Below are positions 1 to 9,102 of a DNA stretch of 64,000 nucleotides, piece after piece. Each line of letters opens with the position of its first letter. The first letter of the stretch is position 1. Source of the stretch: JABDQW01 sp942492025 (lineage in GTDB: Bacteria > Pseudomonadota > Gammaproteobacteria > SZUA-229). The notes beneath the pieces are model-generated. The model saw only the letters and a list, made by a program, of their open reading frames with translations. It did no database searches and was not told where the DNA came from. Both the position numbers and the translations under genes were made by a program. Where the stretch lies: positions 186,001 to 250,000 of the forward strand of contig CALODJ010000004.1 of NCBI GenBank assembly GCA_942492025.1, read 5' to 3'.

Positions 1-1
1 A

Positions 2-493
2 TCGCTGACGAAGATGGCGAAAGCCTTCGTGGCCCGCAGTGAGTACCGGTATTCGCCCGTAAGCGGCCTTTATCTTTTCGGTCGGCCCCAGGACGTCGCG
101 TTTCAGAAAGCCCGCGACAATATCGACGAGCGCAATCACCTCAGGCTCTGGATGTCACCGCTGCGTTTCGAGGGTGTTCCGGTCTGGATCGGTCAGATCA
201 GTCGCGATATCGGCGTGCGTCTGACCGCGAAGACAATCACCACCCACAAGATCGATCCGGACGTGGACGAGACGCGCGAATACCTGGTGGAAAATCTTGC
301 TTATTCGCAGGCGCTAGCCAAACTCGGATACGTGGATGGCGTGGGTGAGGCGACAATCGACGCGCCGCGAGCCAACCTGACCGGCGATCCCTATATCACC
401 GACGGCAAGCGCGTCGTGCTCTGGATTTCGTCGCAGCCGAAGAATTTCGGCGAGATCGAAGACCTCGACTGGGGCGCTCAACCGATCCGATAA
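2..493 (+). CDS. LssY C-terminal-domain-like protein, 5'-truncated by window edge
   Basis: The frame is open from base 2, so the gene very probably starts outside the window; the first ATG inside is at 14. The visible ~160 residues resemble the LssY_C domain found at the C-terminus of some PAP2/DedA-type membrane proteins and as stand-alone proteins. Family-like segments are FGRPQDVAFQKARDN, RNHLRLWMSPLR, VWIGQISRDIGVR and HKIDPDVDETREY. The reading frame closes with TAA at 491-493. No membrane segment is visible in this part, and the function of the domain is unknown. The family call rests on remembered motif similarity, not a search. The gene stands alone, with 600 bp of mostly non-coding DNA after it. 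Confidence 0.7.
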   Translation, partial: SLTKMAKAFVARSEYRYSPVSGLYLFGRPQDVAFQKARDNIDERNHLRLWMSPLRFEGVPVWIGQISRDIGVRLTAKTITTHKIDPDVDETREYLVENLAYSQALAKLGYVDGVGEATIDAPRANLTGDPYITDGKRVVLWISSQPKNFGEIEDLDWGAQPIR

Positions 494-796
494 TGAACGA
501 TCGATCCGAAAAGAAGCGCCACGTCCGCCAGTTGGCGCGACTGCTTTCTACTCTACCCATGATCTCCTCAAATTTGTAAGTTTTGAAGAACTGGTACCGA
601 GAGTGCCTATACACAAGTGGATCTTGAATCATATTAAAGAGAGATATCGCATTTAAAAGTAATGATCCACAGGTACTCAAACAAGCCTTACTCAATGCCG
701 TTGGGATCCTAATGGTTTCCAGAAATAAAGATTCTCGATTCCGCGTGAATGACTAGTCTATTGTTTATTCGTAAATACGAGTTCACAATATGGATG
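494..796. other. Intergenic stretch, no gene seen
   Basis: The short open frames here (396-695 minus, 749-1057 plus) show no family resemblance, plausible start or ribosome binding site. The region is AT-richer than its neighbours and separates the LssY-like gene from a porin remnant. Confidence 0.5.
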
Positions 797-994
797 TTAA
801 AACTTGTAGGTCGCTTCGAGCGCGATGCGCCTGGCCTTGGTATACAGATCCGGAATATCGAAGGCCCCGTAGTGGAACGAGCGTTTCTCACCAAAGAAAT
901 CCAGCGCCAGCTTATTGGAGAAATCCCGGCGGATTCCAAAGCGCGCATTTCCCTCGTGGAAGAAGAGAGTGGGTCGCTTCGATTTTCGCTGCAG
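797..994 (-). pseudogene. C-terminal remnant of an outer-membrane beta-barrel protein
   Basis: On the minus strand one frame stays open for 65 codons and ends in IALEATYKF followed by TAA. An alternating hydrophobic last strand with a terminal aromatic residue is the recognition signal of Gram-negative outer-membrane barrels. Upstream the frame is closed by a TGA just beyond 994, and there is no start codon, signal peptide or ribosome binding site, so only the tail of a gene survives. It lies just downstream of a minus-strand group that includes two outer-membrane proteins and may be the decayed last member. The family of the lost porin cannot be told from this fragment. Confidence 0.5.
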
Positions 995-1121
995 TCAATG
1001 GGTGGACCCGCCCAGTCCTCTGGGTGGGTAAATCACTTCATTCACGACTGCGCTTGAGAATCGTCGTGTGTGACGGGCGGTCCAGTCCCTCTGACATTTC
1101 CACTTGGCAAAAGCCTTATGC

Positions 1122-2570
1122 CTACCGCGCCCTTTCAAGGTCAGGCAAGACCCAGGTCCTGTCGAGGAAGGCTTGCTTGGGCGAGTAGAGCCGGAAATAG
1201 GGGAACCAGGCCCGCCCCGCCTCGGTCGGGATCCAGTTCTTCGCCTTGTCCCCCGCAGGTTTGTCTGGTCCGAAGTAGATATCGACCGAGCCGTCAGAGT
1301 TCATGGCGAGTTCCATGCGCGAGGAACGATCGGCAACCTCGTACTTGTTGTTGATTAGCGTGCGGGTACTGACCTCATAAGCCGTGACTGACCAGAAGGT
1401 TTCGGCAGGGACATTGGCCGGTACGTGGAGGACGTAATTGGTGCCACCGTCGAGCCAGTCGCCGTCCTTGTCCTTGTAGGCCGCCAGATAGACCTGGCCC
1501 TTGCCCGTCTTCTGCCCGTGCATGGCGGGGTCGTTGGTCACGGCCTCGTAGAACCAGGCGGCGCGTCCGTCCAGCTCGTCGTAGTACTCCCGCCGCTGAT
1601 CTGGCGGCGAGACGGTGGCGAATTCCCACTTCGAACCGTCGACGTAATGAGAATCTTCGAGTCGCGGATTGAAGAAGTCATTGGCCTTGGCCATGGCCTC
1701 ACCGACCAGCGCCGCTTCGGTCAAAGTCTTCTTCTGTTCCGGCGTGGGGTTGAAGGGCTTGCCTTTTTCGATGCCCAGCGGCTTGAGCATGGCCATGAAG
1801 AAGCGGTCGCGTTCGGCCACCGGTTCTTTTTCGAGCCATTGGGCCATGCGTTCGAAATATTCGAATCCCTTCGGGGCTGCTGCCATCCAGGGTTTACCCT
1901 CGGGACGCATATAACCCCTTGGCTTCGGATTGTCTCTCTCGGCATACGGGTGGACGTGAATCTGTTCGAGATCCTTGAGACGCTGATTCTCGTCGGTCGC
2001 CATCAGGCGTATGCCGACCAGCAGGTTCATGGAGGGCGATTTCGCCACCTTGTAGCCCTGTGCCTCAGCGTCCTTTGGCACCTCCTGACCTGGCCCCACG
2101 AAGAGGTACTTGCCCGGCTCGGTCATCCGGGTAATGGCGATCTGCCACATGTCGTGGGCCGCGCCACGCACCTCCGCCTCCGGCATCACAACCACCCAGG
2201 GCCCCTCAGCCAGGTCGATGAACGGCAGTACGTAGGGCGTGGTCGCATTGTAGGTGAGCCCACCCAGTCGATCCTTGTAGCTCTCCAGAAAGACGGCCTG
2301 GCCGTTTTCGGCGCCCAGCTGCTCCGTGTGCGCGTATTGCCACTGCGCCATGCTGACAAACGGGATCGCCCAGATGTAGGCCTGTACCGCCCGTTGGAAA
2401 TCCATCTCATCGAACAGCTTTTCGACTGTCGCGTCGGTCGGATAGCCGTCGGCGAACGAGTGGGTGAATTCCAGCTTGCCGATACGGGTATCCACGGTTT
2501 CGGCCTGCAACGCGGAACCCGTGACCAGCATTGCGATCGTTGCGGCGATGAGGGTTGTCTTCTTGGTCAT
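1122..2570 (-). CDS. DUF1254/DUF1214 domain protein, exported (copy 2)
   Basis: The 482-residue protein has an N-terminal signal peptide (MTKKTTLIAATIAMLVTG, cleavage after about residue 23). A DUF1254 region follows (about residues 50-180, with EKLFDEMDFQRAVQAYIWAIP), then a C-terminal DUF1214 region (about 350-470, with NYVLHVPANVPAETFWSVTAYE and GRAWFPYFRLYSPKQAFLDRTW). It is related along its whole length to the gene immediately upstream; the two are separated by 21 bp and must be cotranscribed. The domain pair is common in proteobacterial periplasmic proteins of unknown biochemistry. The ATG at 2570 gives the signal peptide directly. No catalytic motif can be assigned. Confidence 0.85.
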   Translation of the reverse strand: MTKKTTLIAATIAMLVTGSALQAETVDTRIGKLEFTHSFADGYPTDATVEKLFDEMDFQRAVQAYIWAIPFVSMAQWQYAHTEQLGAENGQAVFLESYKDRLGGLTYNATTPYVLPFIDLAEGPWVVVMPEAEVRGAAHDMWQIAITRMTEPGKYLFVGPGQEVPKDAEAQGYKVAKSPSMNLLVGIRLMATDENQRLKDLEQIHVHPYAERDNPKPRGYMRPEGKPWMAAAPKGFEYFERMAQWLEKEPVAERDRFFMAMLKPLGIEKGKPFNPTPEQKKTLTEAALVGEAMAKANDFFNPRLEDSHYVDGSKWEFATVSPPDQRREYYDELDGRAAWFYEAVTNDPAMHGQKTGKGQVYLAAYKDKDGDWLDGGTNYVLHVPANVPAETFWSVTAYEVSTRTLINNKYEVADRSSRMELAMNSDGSVDIYFGPDKPAGDKAKNWIPTEAGRAWFPYFRLYSPKQAFLDRTWVLPDLERAR

Positions 2571-2591
2571 TGGCTTTTTACTGCTTGTCTG

Positions 2592-4064
2592 TCAGTTGAT
2601 CTGCTCAAAGTCACCCGGTTTCCAGGAACCGTCGAAAAATGGCTGCTCAGGACTGTAGAGCCGGAACAGGACGAACCAACCCTTGCCCGGGACGGTTCGG
2701 CGCCAGTTCGACTCCGGTGCGCCCTTCGGCAGTTCGGGAGCAAAGTACAGGTCGATTGAGCCGTCTTCGTTGTACTTGAGATCATCGAGCGAACCGATCG
2801 ACGGGAACGGCTGGCCATTCTGGAGGCCGGACGCATTGGACGCGTCGTAAAGCGTTAAGCTCCAGAAATTCGCGGCCGGAACCGGGCCGGGGATATTGAG
2901 CTTGTAGGTCTTGCCGCCCGACAGGTAGTCGCCGTCGGCGTCGCGATAGGCGAAGGGGTACTTGGAGCCCTTGCCGACCATATTCATGACCATCGCAGGA
3001 CTGATCGAATAACCGATGTGGAACATACCGATGCGGGCGTCCACGTTCAGGTACGAGTCAGTCCTGAACTCCACGTCCAGCACGTTGAGCACGTTGTGCC
3101 ATTGCCGATCGGGCCAGTACTTCGTATCCGGCAGATAGTTGCTGAAGCGCAGTGACTGGGCCATTTTCATCCCCACGTCGGCGCCCGCGCTAAGGATCTC
3201 TTTCATGCGATCATCGGGCTGGAACGGCTTGCCCTTCTCGATCCCGAGGGAGGCCATCAGGCCGCGCATCGACCAGTCCTCCACATCGACCGCCTCTTCC
3301 TGCACAAACTCGGCAAGGCCTTCGAAATAGGTGTAGTTGCGGGGATAGACCATGTACGCAGGTTGCCCGGTACCGTTGGGAAACTTCATCGGCGGGGGGC
3401 TATCCTTCTTGGCCAGCGGATAGATCCGGGTCTTTTCCATCAGCGCCACGGCTTCACTGGCATCGCCGGTCTTCTTGTCCCTGAACGCTCGCCAGAATAC
3501 GAACACGTTGTAGGTCTTGCTCTTGAAGGTGTGGTAGCCCTCCGGCGTCTCACCCTCGTGATCAGGCGGCAGCAGCAGGTACTTGCCACCTTCGCCCTTA
3601 TCCGGTCCGACAAAGCCGACATCGGTCAGCGGACGGTGCCAGAAGTCGTCCAGGATACCCTGCTGCTTGGGCGGCACCTCGATCACGGTGGGACCGTCTT
3701 TCTTCAGATCGATATAGCCCATCGCATAGATCACGTCCGAGTTGGGTGTGCTGACGATGGTCTCCGCACTGAGTCGGTCTTTCCATATGACCAGTACATT
3801 GGATCCTGCGCCAAATTGCGCTTCGGAGCCTTTCTTCATGTACCAGAGGGTCATCGCGGGCAAAGACCAGCCCACGACCTGTGTGGCCCGGTGAAAAAGC
3901 ATTTCGTCGTTGAGGCGTTCTGCTGCCTCCGGCGTCGGGTAGCTTTCCGGGAAAGGTAAAGACCGAAGCGCCTTCCAACGGTCCTCTGTCACCTGCGCCA
4001 ATATGACAGTCTGCGTAGCGAGTACGCCCACTAGGGCAAGCAAAATAGCGAAACTGGTCCTCAT
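2592..4064 (-). CDS. DUF1254/DUF1214 domain protein, exported (copy 1)
   Basis: The frame is open back to 4139, but I place the start at the ATG at 4064. There the protein begins with a clean signal peptide (MRTSFAILLALVGVLATQTVILAQ), and a GGGAAG ribosome binding site lies about 8 nt upstream. The 490-residue product has DUF1254 (about residues 45-190, including RLNDEMLFHRATQVVGWSLP) and DUF1214 (about 360-480, including KTYKLNIPGPVPAANFWSLTLYD and GWFVLFRLYSPEQPFFDGSW). Related family members in databases are often annotated only as hypothetical. It heads a two-gene unit with the paralogue downstream. The porin and transporter genes further upstream on the same strand suggest a role in handling a small molecule in the periplasm, but that is inference. 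Confidence 0.85.
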   Translation of the reverse strand: MRTSFAILLALVGVLATQTVILAQVTEDRWKALRSLPFPESYPTPEAAERLNDEMLFHRATQVVGWSLPAMTLWYMKKGSEAQFGAGSNVLVIWKDRLSAETIVSTPNSDVIYAMGYIDLKKDGPTVIEVPPKQQGILDDFWHRPLTDVGFVGPDKGEGGKYLLLPPDHEGETPEGYHTFKSKTYNVFVFWRAFRDKKTGDASEAVALMEKTRIYPLAKKDSPPPMKFPNGTGQPAYMVYPRNYTYFEGLAEFVQEEAVDVEDWSMRGLMASLGIEKGKPFQPDDRMKEILSAGADVGMKMAQSLRFSNYLPDTKYWPDRQWHNVLNVLDVEFRTDSYLNVDARIGMFHIGYSISPAMVMNMVGKGSKYPFAYRDADGDYLSGGKTYKLNIPGPVPAANFWSLTLYDASNASGLQNGQPFPSIGSLDDLKYNEDGSIDLYFAPELPKGAPESNWRRTVPGKGWFVLFRLYSPEQPFFDGSWKPGDFEQIN

Positions 4065-4661
4065 GGTGCGTCTTCCCGCTTCGTTCTCAAATAATTGGAT
4101 CAGGTGCTTGGCACTGAAAGGAATAAAAAAGAATAGCACCTTTCATGGAAACTGGGTATAGGCCTAAAGCCCTACTAAACAGCGGCCGCCCGCTACCAAC
4201 AGGACGAGCCGCAGCTTCAGTCTGTCACCGAAATCATCGACAGCCCTTATTCCCATCTCTCTAACTCCGCAGGAAACGCAAAGAAATCACTCCTGGTAAC
4301 ACTTCTGGCCAATCCTTTTCCTTGGCTGATGACTCAAGTGTAGCTTCAGGGCTTCATGTCCACTTTGGGGACGTTACATGGGGAAAATAGGGAAGGTGTT
4401 TGCGTCGATCCGTTGAATCCAAAGTCGATCTCGGTATTTTAGTCACGGCGAATATTAACCTTCGATTACAGGCCGCTATGCGCCGGAGCAGACAATCACG
4501 AGAGAACAAAAAGCCGCGCATAAGCATGGGGCTGTATCTCTGAGATCGGCCAGCACCGCACTGTCGAGCTGAGACGGAAAGCCCCGCCAGCCTGGAAATG
4601 AAGTCCAGGGGGCTTGCTCGACGGATTTGCCCGGAGCGATTTTGTCGCATGCCGACAGGAT
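4065..4661. other. Intergenic stretch, no gene seen
   Basis: About 600 bp lie between the DUF1254 pair and the transporter-like gene. Short open frames on the minus strand (4354-4698, 4496-4798) are low-complexity and lack family resemblance. A promoter for the DUF1254 pair must lie in the right-hand part near 4080-4200, but I see no confident -35/-10 pair. Confidence 0.4.
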
Positions 4662-5621
4662 TTATTTTGGAAAAAGGAACTGAAAGGTAAAGCTCCATGA
4701 CCAGTCAGGTGCCGAGTCGGGTTTCTCGATGTTATAGTAGTACTCGATGCGGTTGTTAACCGCCTGCTTGCCGATCTTGTAGATACGACCGATACCACCG
4801 CCGATCGGTATCGTCCATGTCTGGTTGGATGGTGCTTCCCAGTTCGCAGTAATGATGATATCGGTGATCAGGAACCAGCCCTTATCCAGGTTGTAGTTTG
4901 CGAATGGCTCTATCAGCGACTGGCTGACATCGGCCCTGTTGTCATCACCCGCAAACGACCATAGCTGCCGACCGAGTATGCCCATGGTACCCCACCCTGG
5001 CTGGGTCAGCGCCACTGCGGTAATGCCTCCACTCCACTTGCCGCTACCGAGCTGGTCATCGGATGCTGTCGGAATCATCAGCGATGGTCCGACGCCCCAG
5101 ATCACCTTGTCGTACTTGACCGGCGACATGTACAAGGAATAGTTGGTATCGCCCAATCCCGACGCGCTGCCCAAACCGGACGGATTGGGATTTTCCGGGC
5201 TGGATATCGCACCATCGACACTCGCTACCGGGAGTATCAAACGGCTAACATAGTTCCAGTCACCTTTGGTTATCGGGTAAACCGGCTGTATGTTCAGAAT
5301 CGTACCGTCGCCGTTGGCCGCACCATAATCAAAATTGAACTTGAACGGCAGGCTGACCAGCGAACTGATCGGGTTTTGCACCGCCGCTCGCAAGTCATCG
5401 GCCCGCGTATTCGAGGGGCCGATGCTGATGTGCGCAGCCATCACCAGCGCAAAAACACAACGCCAGTAATTTGTATGAATTTGCGCCCAGCCAACCGTAG
5501 TCCTTGGCAAAAGTTGCAACGCCGACATGGCGCTTGAGGGGCGGCGATAAACTGTGTGTTCAACTGCGGATTCTAGGTTCAAGCAACGCATTATCGTTGA
5601 GAGCAGTTGAAAGCTATTCAT
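4662..5621 (-). CDS. Neuromedin-U-like outer-membrane transporter family protein
   Basis: The mature part (from about residue 75, DDLRAAVQNPISSLVSLPFKFNFDYG) matches the proteins often annotated as 'neuromedin U' or 'transporter', predicted outer-membrane barrels with repeated amphipathic strands. Family-like stretches are ILNIQPVYPI, LPVASVDGAIS, YSLYMSP, WGVGPSLMIPTASDDQLGSGKW and the C-terminal EYYYNIEKPDSAPDWSWSF. The reading frame has an unusually long N-terminal part (about 70 residues) before the hydrophobic export segment near residues 52-75. The true start may therefore be an internal ATG such as the one near 5528, although neither candidate has a good ribosome binding site. It follows the OprB-like porin gene by 8 bp, so the two are probably one transcript. 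Confidence 0.75.
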   Translation of the reverse strand: MNSFQLLSTIMRCLNLESAVEHTVYRRPSSAMSALQLLPRTTVGWAQIHTNYWRCVFALVMAAHISIGPSNTRADDLRAAVQNPISSLVSLPFKFNFDYGAANGDGTILNIQPVYPITKGDWNYVSRLILPVASVDGAISSPENPNPSGLGSASGLGDTNYSLYMSPVKYDKVIWGVGPSLMIPTASDDQLGSGKWSGGITAVALTQPGWGTMGILGRQLWSFAGDDNRADVSQSLIEPFANYNLDKGWFLITDIIITANWEAPSNQTWTIPIGGGIGRIYKIGKQAVNNRIEYYYNIEKPDSAPDWSWSFTFQFLFPK

Positions 5622-5629
5622 GACAAGCC

Positions 5630-6883
5630 TCAGAATTCAAAGTTAACGCGTATGCCCGCAATCCAGGTTGACGTGCGCTGGCCATCCGGATCGTTCCTGT
5701 ACCAGTATTGCAGGTCAGGCATCAGCGAAAAATCCTGAGTAAGCTGCAGCTTGTAACTCCACTCTGCGCCGTATTCATCGCCTCGCTGAGGGTTAGCAGG
5801 ATCACCAACGAAAACACCCAGACCCATGAAGTCCTGGTCAAAACCAAAAGGTGTCAGCCATGCGGTGCCCAGCGACAACAGTTCGCGGTAGTCGGAACTT
5901 AACCTGTTGTATGATTTGCTCCAGCGACCGAACACTGCCCAACGGTTGTTAAAGCGTCGTTCGGCTGTGAACATCAGAGACTGACCCGGGCCTTCATTCG
6001 GGTTCTCCCCGCTGAGGTCCAGATGACTGCCCGTGAGACGTACAACGGTCTCGTTAGGTCCACCCAGATCACGTTCGAAACCAACCTCGGCGAGATACAG
6101 CAGCTCCCAGTCGAGCAGGCTGTCGAACTGGGGATATTTTCGGTTGGCTTTACCGTCAATCGCGGCAACCGAGACGTAATAAGAACCCTGTCTGGCTACC
6201 AGGTTGATGCCAAGACCGATATCATTATTGCCTACCCACTGCGCCCCGGCGGCGGCCGCCATCGGCCGCGCCATGAAGAAATTGCGGTCGTCATCCAGAT
6301 ACACCGCGCTGCCGAAGTAACCTGCCGCGAATAACTGACCGGCTCGATAGCCCCATCGCTTATCAGTCCCGGTGTAAAACTCCTGTTCCCAGGCCAGCAA
6401 TCCCAGCGTTGTGAAGGTCTTGTCAGGGCTGGTGTCCAGATCATCCGGCGTCTCAACCAGGCCCTGGCGATCAGCGAATTCGCGTGTGGTCAAACTGCCG
6501 ACGGTATGGTCATGTGCCAATCCAAATATCCAGCGACCAGCCGTGTTCGCTTGCCGTAAAACTTCCCAGGCACCGATGAGCAGTGTCTCACTCATACCAT
6601 GAAGTGTATTGTCTTCGCTACCGGCCTGTACGTTTAACGAGATGTACCCACCGAAAACCAATCCTTCGTCGACCCAGCGCTGATTCTTCACTTGGTAGAA
6701 ATTTGCACCCAGAATAAAACTTTCAACCACGTGAACATCTTCAAATGGCCGGGGATCATAGGGTCCGCGATCTCTCAGGTAGCTACCGGTTCTGACACCA
6801 GATTCCTCTGCCACGGGGGCAGACGCGTACACGGCAAGCAATACGCCAATACCGATTTGTTTCAGGTAGCAAGGTTTCTGCAT
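5630..6883 (-). CDS. OprB-family carbohydrate-selective porin-like protein
   Basis: The frame extends to a TTG at 6919, but the ATG at 6883 gives an immediate signal peptide (MQKPCYLKQIGIGVLLAVYASAPV) and is preferred; the product is then about 417 residues. The body resembles OprB porins: GGYISLNVQAGSEDN near the N-terminus, TLGLLAWEQEFYTGTDKRWGYRAGQL, YVSVAAIDGKAN in the middle, and a C-terminal strand ending in the aromatic residue of IRVNFEF. OprB porins let sugars and related small molecules across the outer membrane; the substrate here is unknown. It is first in a minus-strand pair with the neuromedin-U-like gene. Upstream is a MITE-like inverted-repeat element (6960-7085). Confidence 0.75.
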   Translation of the reverse strand: MQKPCYLKQIGIGVLLAVYASAPVAEESGVRTGSYLRDRGPYDPRPFEDVHVVESFILGANFYQVKNQRWVDEGLVFGGYISLNVQAGSEDNTLHGMSETLLIGAWEVLRQANTAGRWIFGLAHDHTVGSLTTREFADRQGLVETPDDLDTSPDKTFTTLGLLAWEQEFYTGTDKRWGYRAGQLFAAGYFGSAVYLDDDRNFFMARPMAAAAGAQWVGNNDIGLGINLVARQGSYYVSVAAIDGKANRKYPQFDSLLDWELLYLAEVGFERDLGGPNETVVRLTGSHLDLSGENPNEGPGQSLMFTAERRFNNRWAVFGRWSKSYNRLSSDYRELLSLGTAWLTPFGFDQDFMGLGVFVGDPANPQRGDEYGAEWSYKLQLTQDFSLMPDLQYWYRNDPDGQRTSTWIAGIRVNFEF

Positions 6884-6959
6884 AACTAGTGCATCTTTGC
6901 TCTTATCCAAGATTGTCAAACCTGCTCAACTGAACGGATGAAAGGGTCTGTATGATCAC

Positions 6960-7085
6960 TAGCCCGCATTTCTCACCAGGCGGCGTAAATGACTGGTAAG
7001 CCATTGGCTCTTTTGAGAAATCTGAGATGATCGAAAATACAGTGTGTTTTTCAGCCATGCCTATCACGGTGAGAAATGCGGGCTA
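6960..7085. repeat. MITE/REP-like element with 18-bp perfect inverted ends (copy 1)
   Basis: The left end TAGCCCGCATTTCTCACC (6960-6977) is repeated as an exact reverse complement at 7068-7085. The 126-bp element has no coding capacity. Related ends occur at 40079 and 56787 in this window, so it is a dispersed family. It sits in the divergent gap between the porin and SulP genes. Confidence 0.75.
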
Positions 7086-7368
7086 ACATTATTTAAGCTC
7101 CAGATCACTCCTGCACCCACTGTCCTACGTCCTCGGGCTGGGTGTCGCCACGCAACCACCCCTTATCTTACAATTTTTTCATAGACCGCATTGGGCGGAC
7201 ATTTGGTAGAAAATTGATCAAAACGCTCGGGATAACGAAATCTGGTAACCATGTAGTTCCTACCTGAACGGTATTTGTGCGAACATATATATGCAAAAGA
7301 CTACGTCACTCCCGCGGAAGTTGCAGGGGTAACGTGGTCGGATGGTTCCCTAGAAATTGCACACAAAA

Positions 7369-9102
7369 ATGACCAATATCAAAAAGCAATCAAAACCGAC
7401 GGAAAGGGTATCGATTTCCGCACGACTCCTCGGAGCAATGCCGGGTCTTCGGGTCTTGCGCGAATACAAGGGCAGCGACCTCGGCCCCGATGTTCTTTCC
7501 GGCCTGGTAATCTGCCTGGTGCTGATTCCTTCGGTACTGGCCTACGCCGAGCTGGCCGGTTCCGGGCCGGTGGGTGGCATCTACGCGGCGGTGGCCGCAA
7601 CCATTGCCTATTTCCTGTTTGCCAGCTCGCGGCATATGAACGTCGGTCCCGACGGCGCCGTGGCATTGCTCGCCGGTGTCGTAATACTGCCGTTGACCGG
7701 AGGTGATCCGGCCAAGGCATTGATCGCCAGTTCATGGCTGGCGGTGTTCACCGGCATCATTCTGGTTGCGGCGGCCGCACTGCGTCTTGGCGTTGTCGCC
7801 AGTTTCCTGTCGACGCCGGTACTGATGGGTTACCTGAATGGCGCCGCTTTCGTGATCATCGTCAGCCAGTGGGGCAAGCTGTTCGGTATCGACCTGGAGC
7901 AGGAGCGTTTTATTCAGCGTCTGATCGAATGGGTTCAGAAGCTGGATAATATGCACACGACAACGCTGGCAGTCGGAGCCGGTGTGATCGTGCTGCTGGT
8001 CATCGCCAAATGGCTGATCCCGCGGCTGCCACCATTGGTGCCGGTGTTCTTTATCATGTTCGTGGCCAGCTACTTCATCGATTTCAAGGCCATGGATGTG
8101 GGCGTGATCGGCGAGATCCGCGAGCTGACACCACAATCTGTTGGGTTTACCCTGGACCTGGACGATATTGCCAAGCTTGCTGTGGGCGCGCTCGGGCTCG
8201 CGATGCTGATTTTTCCCGAAGGCGTGCTGCTCGGGCGGGCGATGGCGGAGAAGCACGATTACGAGGTCAACGCGGACCGCGAGCTGTTCGCGCTGGGCTC
8301 GGCCAACCTCGCGTCCGGTGCCTTCCTGGGCTTCAGCGTCGGTGGCAGCCAGACGCGGACACTACTGAACAGCGCCAGCGGCGGCCGCACCCAGGTCGCC
8401 AACCTGGTCTCGGCCATTCTGCTGGTCGCGTTCATCGTGTTCGCGGCCGACCTGCTGACGCGTTTTCCGAAGGTCGCGATCGCAGCGATCCTGGTTTACA
8501 CCGGTATTGGGCTGATCGATATCGCCGGCATACGGCGCCTGTGGCGAATGCACCGCAAGACCGCCTGGATCGCGATCACGACTATGGGTGCTGTGGTCTT
8601 CGTCGGTGTGCTGCCCGGCATCCTGCTCGGCACTGCGATGTCGATTGGAATACTGCTGGCTGAACTGGCGCGGCCAAACGATGCGCTGCTCGGGCGCGTC
8701 GAAGGTTCCGAAGACCTGCACGATGTCGGCGATGATGAAAAAGCCGAGGGCATTCCCGGCCTCGTCGTCTACCGCTTTTACGGCCCGCTGATTTTCGCCA
8801 ACGTCAGTTACTTCATCGAACGCCTGCAGGGATTTATCGACGGGCAGGAGCACACTGTGCAGCAAGTCATCATCGATGCCAGCGCGATACCTTCACTTGA
8901 TTACACTGCCGCGGAAAAACTGCAGCCGTACCTGCAAAAACTTGCAGACCAGGGGATAGAACTGGGTATTGCTCGAGCGCATCTGCCGTTGCGTGAAATG
9001 GAGCTGGGAAACGAGATGGATGCGCTGTTCCCGGAGGAAAGAAACTTCGCAACCGTGGCTGATGCTGTGGCTGCGTACAAGGTGCGTGGTAGCACACGGT
9101 AA
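7369..9102 (+). CDS. SulP-family anion transporter with STAS domain
   Basis: This inner-membrane transporter of the SulP/SLC26 family (sulfate, bicarbonate or related anions) has a C-terminal cytoplasmic STAS domain. The membrane part (about residues 20-430) starts with the family signature region PDVLSGLVICLVLIPSVLAYAELAG and contains many hydrophobic helices. The STAS domain (about 460-565) includes LVVYRFYGPLIFANVSYFIERL and VIIDASAIPSLDYTAAEKL. The frame is open to a TTG at 7357; the first ATG is at 7369 and neither has a strong ribosome binding site. Length (577 residues) is normal. It stands alone, flanked by non-coding DNA. Substrate cannot be decided from sequence: neither a carbonic anhydrase nor sulfate assimilation genes are adjacent. 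Confidence 0.9.
   Translation: MTNIKKQSKPTERVSISARLLGAMPGLRVLREYKGSDLGPDVLSGLVICLVLIPSVLAYAELAGSGPVGGIYAAVAATIAYFLFASSRHMNVGPDGAVALLAGVVILPLTGGDPAKALIASSWLAVFTGIILVAAAALRLGVVASFLSTPVLMGYLNGAAFVIIVSQWGKLFGIDLEQERFIQRLIEWVQKLDNMHTTTLAVGAGVIVLLVIAKWLIPRLPPLVPVFFIMFVASYFIDFKAMDVGVIGEIRELTPQSVGFTLDLDDIAKLAVGALGLAMLIFPEGVLLGRAMAEKHDYEVNADRELFALGSANLASGAFLGFSVGGSQTRTLLNSASGGRTQVANLVSAILLVAFIVFAADLLTRFPKVAIAAILVYTGIGLIDIAGIRRLWRMHRKTAWIAITTMGAVVFVGVLPGILLGTAMSIGILLAELARPNDALLGRVEGSEDLHDVGDDEKAEGIPGLVVYRFYGPLIFANVSYFIERLQGFIDGQEHTVQQVIIDASAIPSLDYTAAEKLQPYLQKLADQGIELGIARAHLPLREMELGNEMDALFPEERNFATVADAVAAYKVRGSTR

Noticed and set aside
1425..2759. Plus-strand open frame of 444 codons
   Set aside because: It is antisense to the DUF1254 genes, which have clear domains and signal peptides. 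Long antisense frames arise from GC-rich codon bias.
7275..7706. Plus-strand frame overlapping the SulP start
   Set aside because: It overlaps the well-supported SulP transporter in another frame, and its composition (Arg/Gly/Pro-rich) is that of a shadow.
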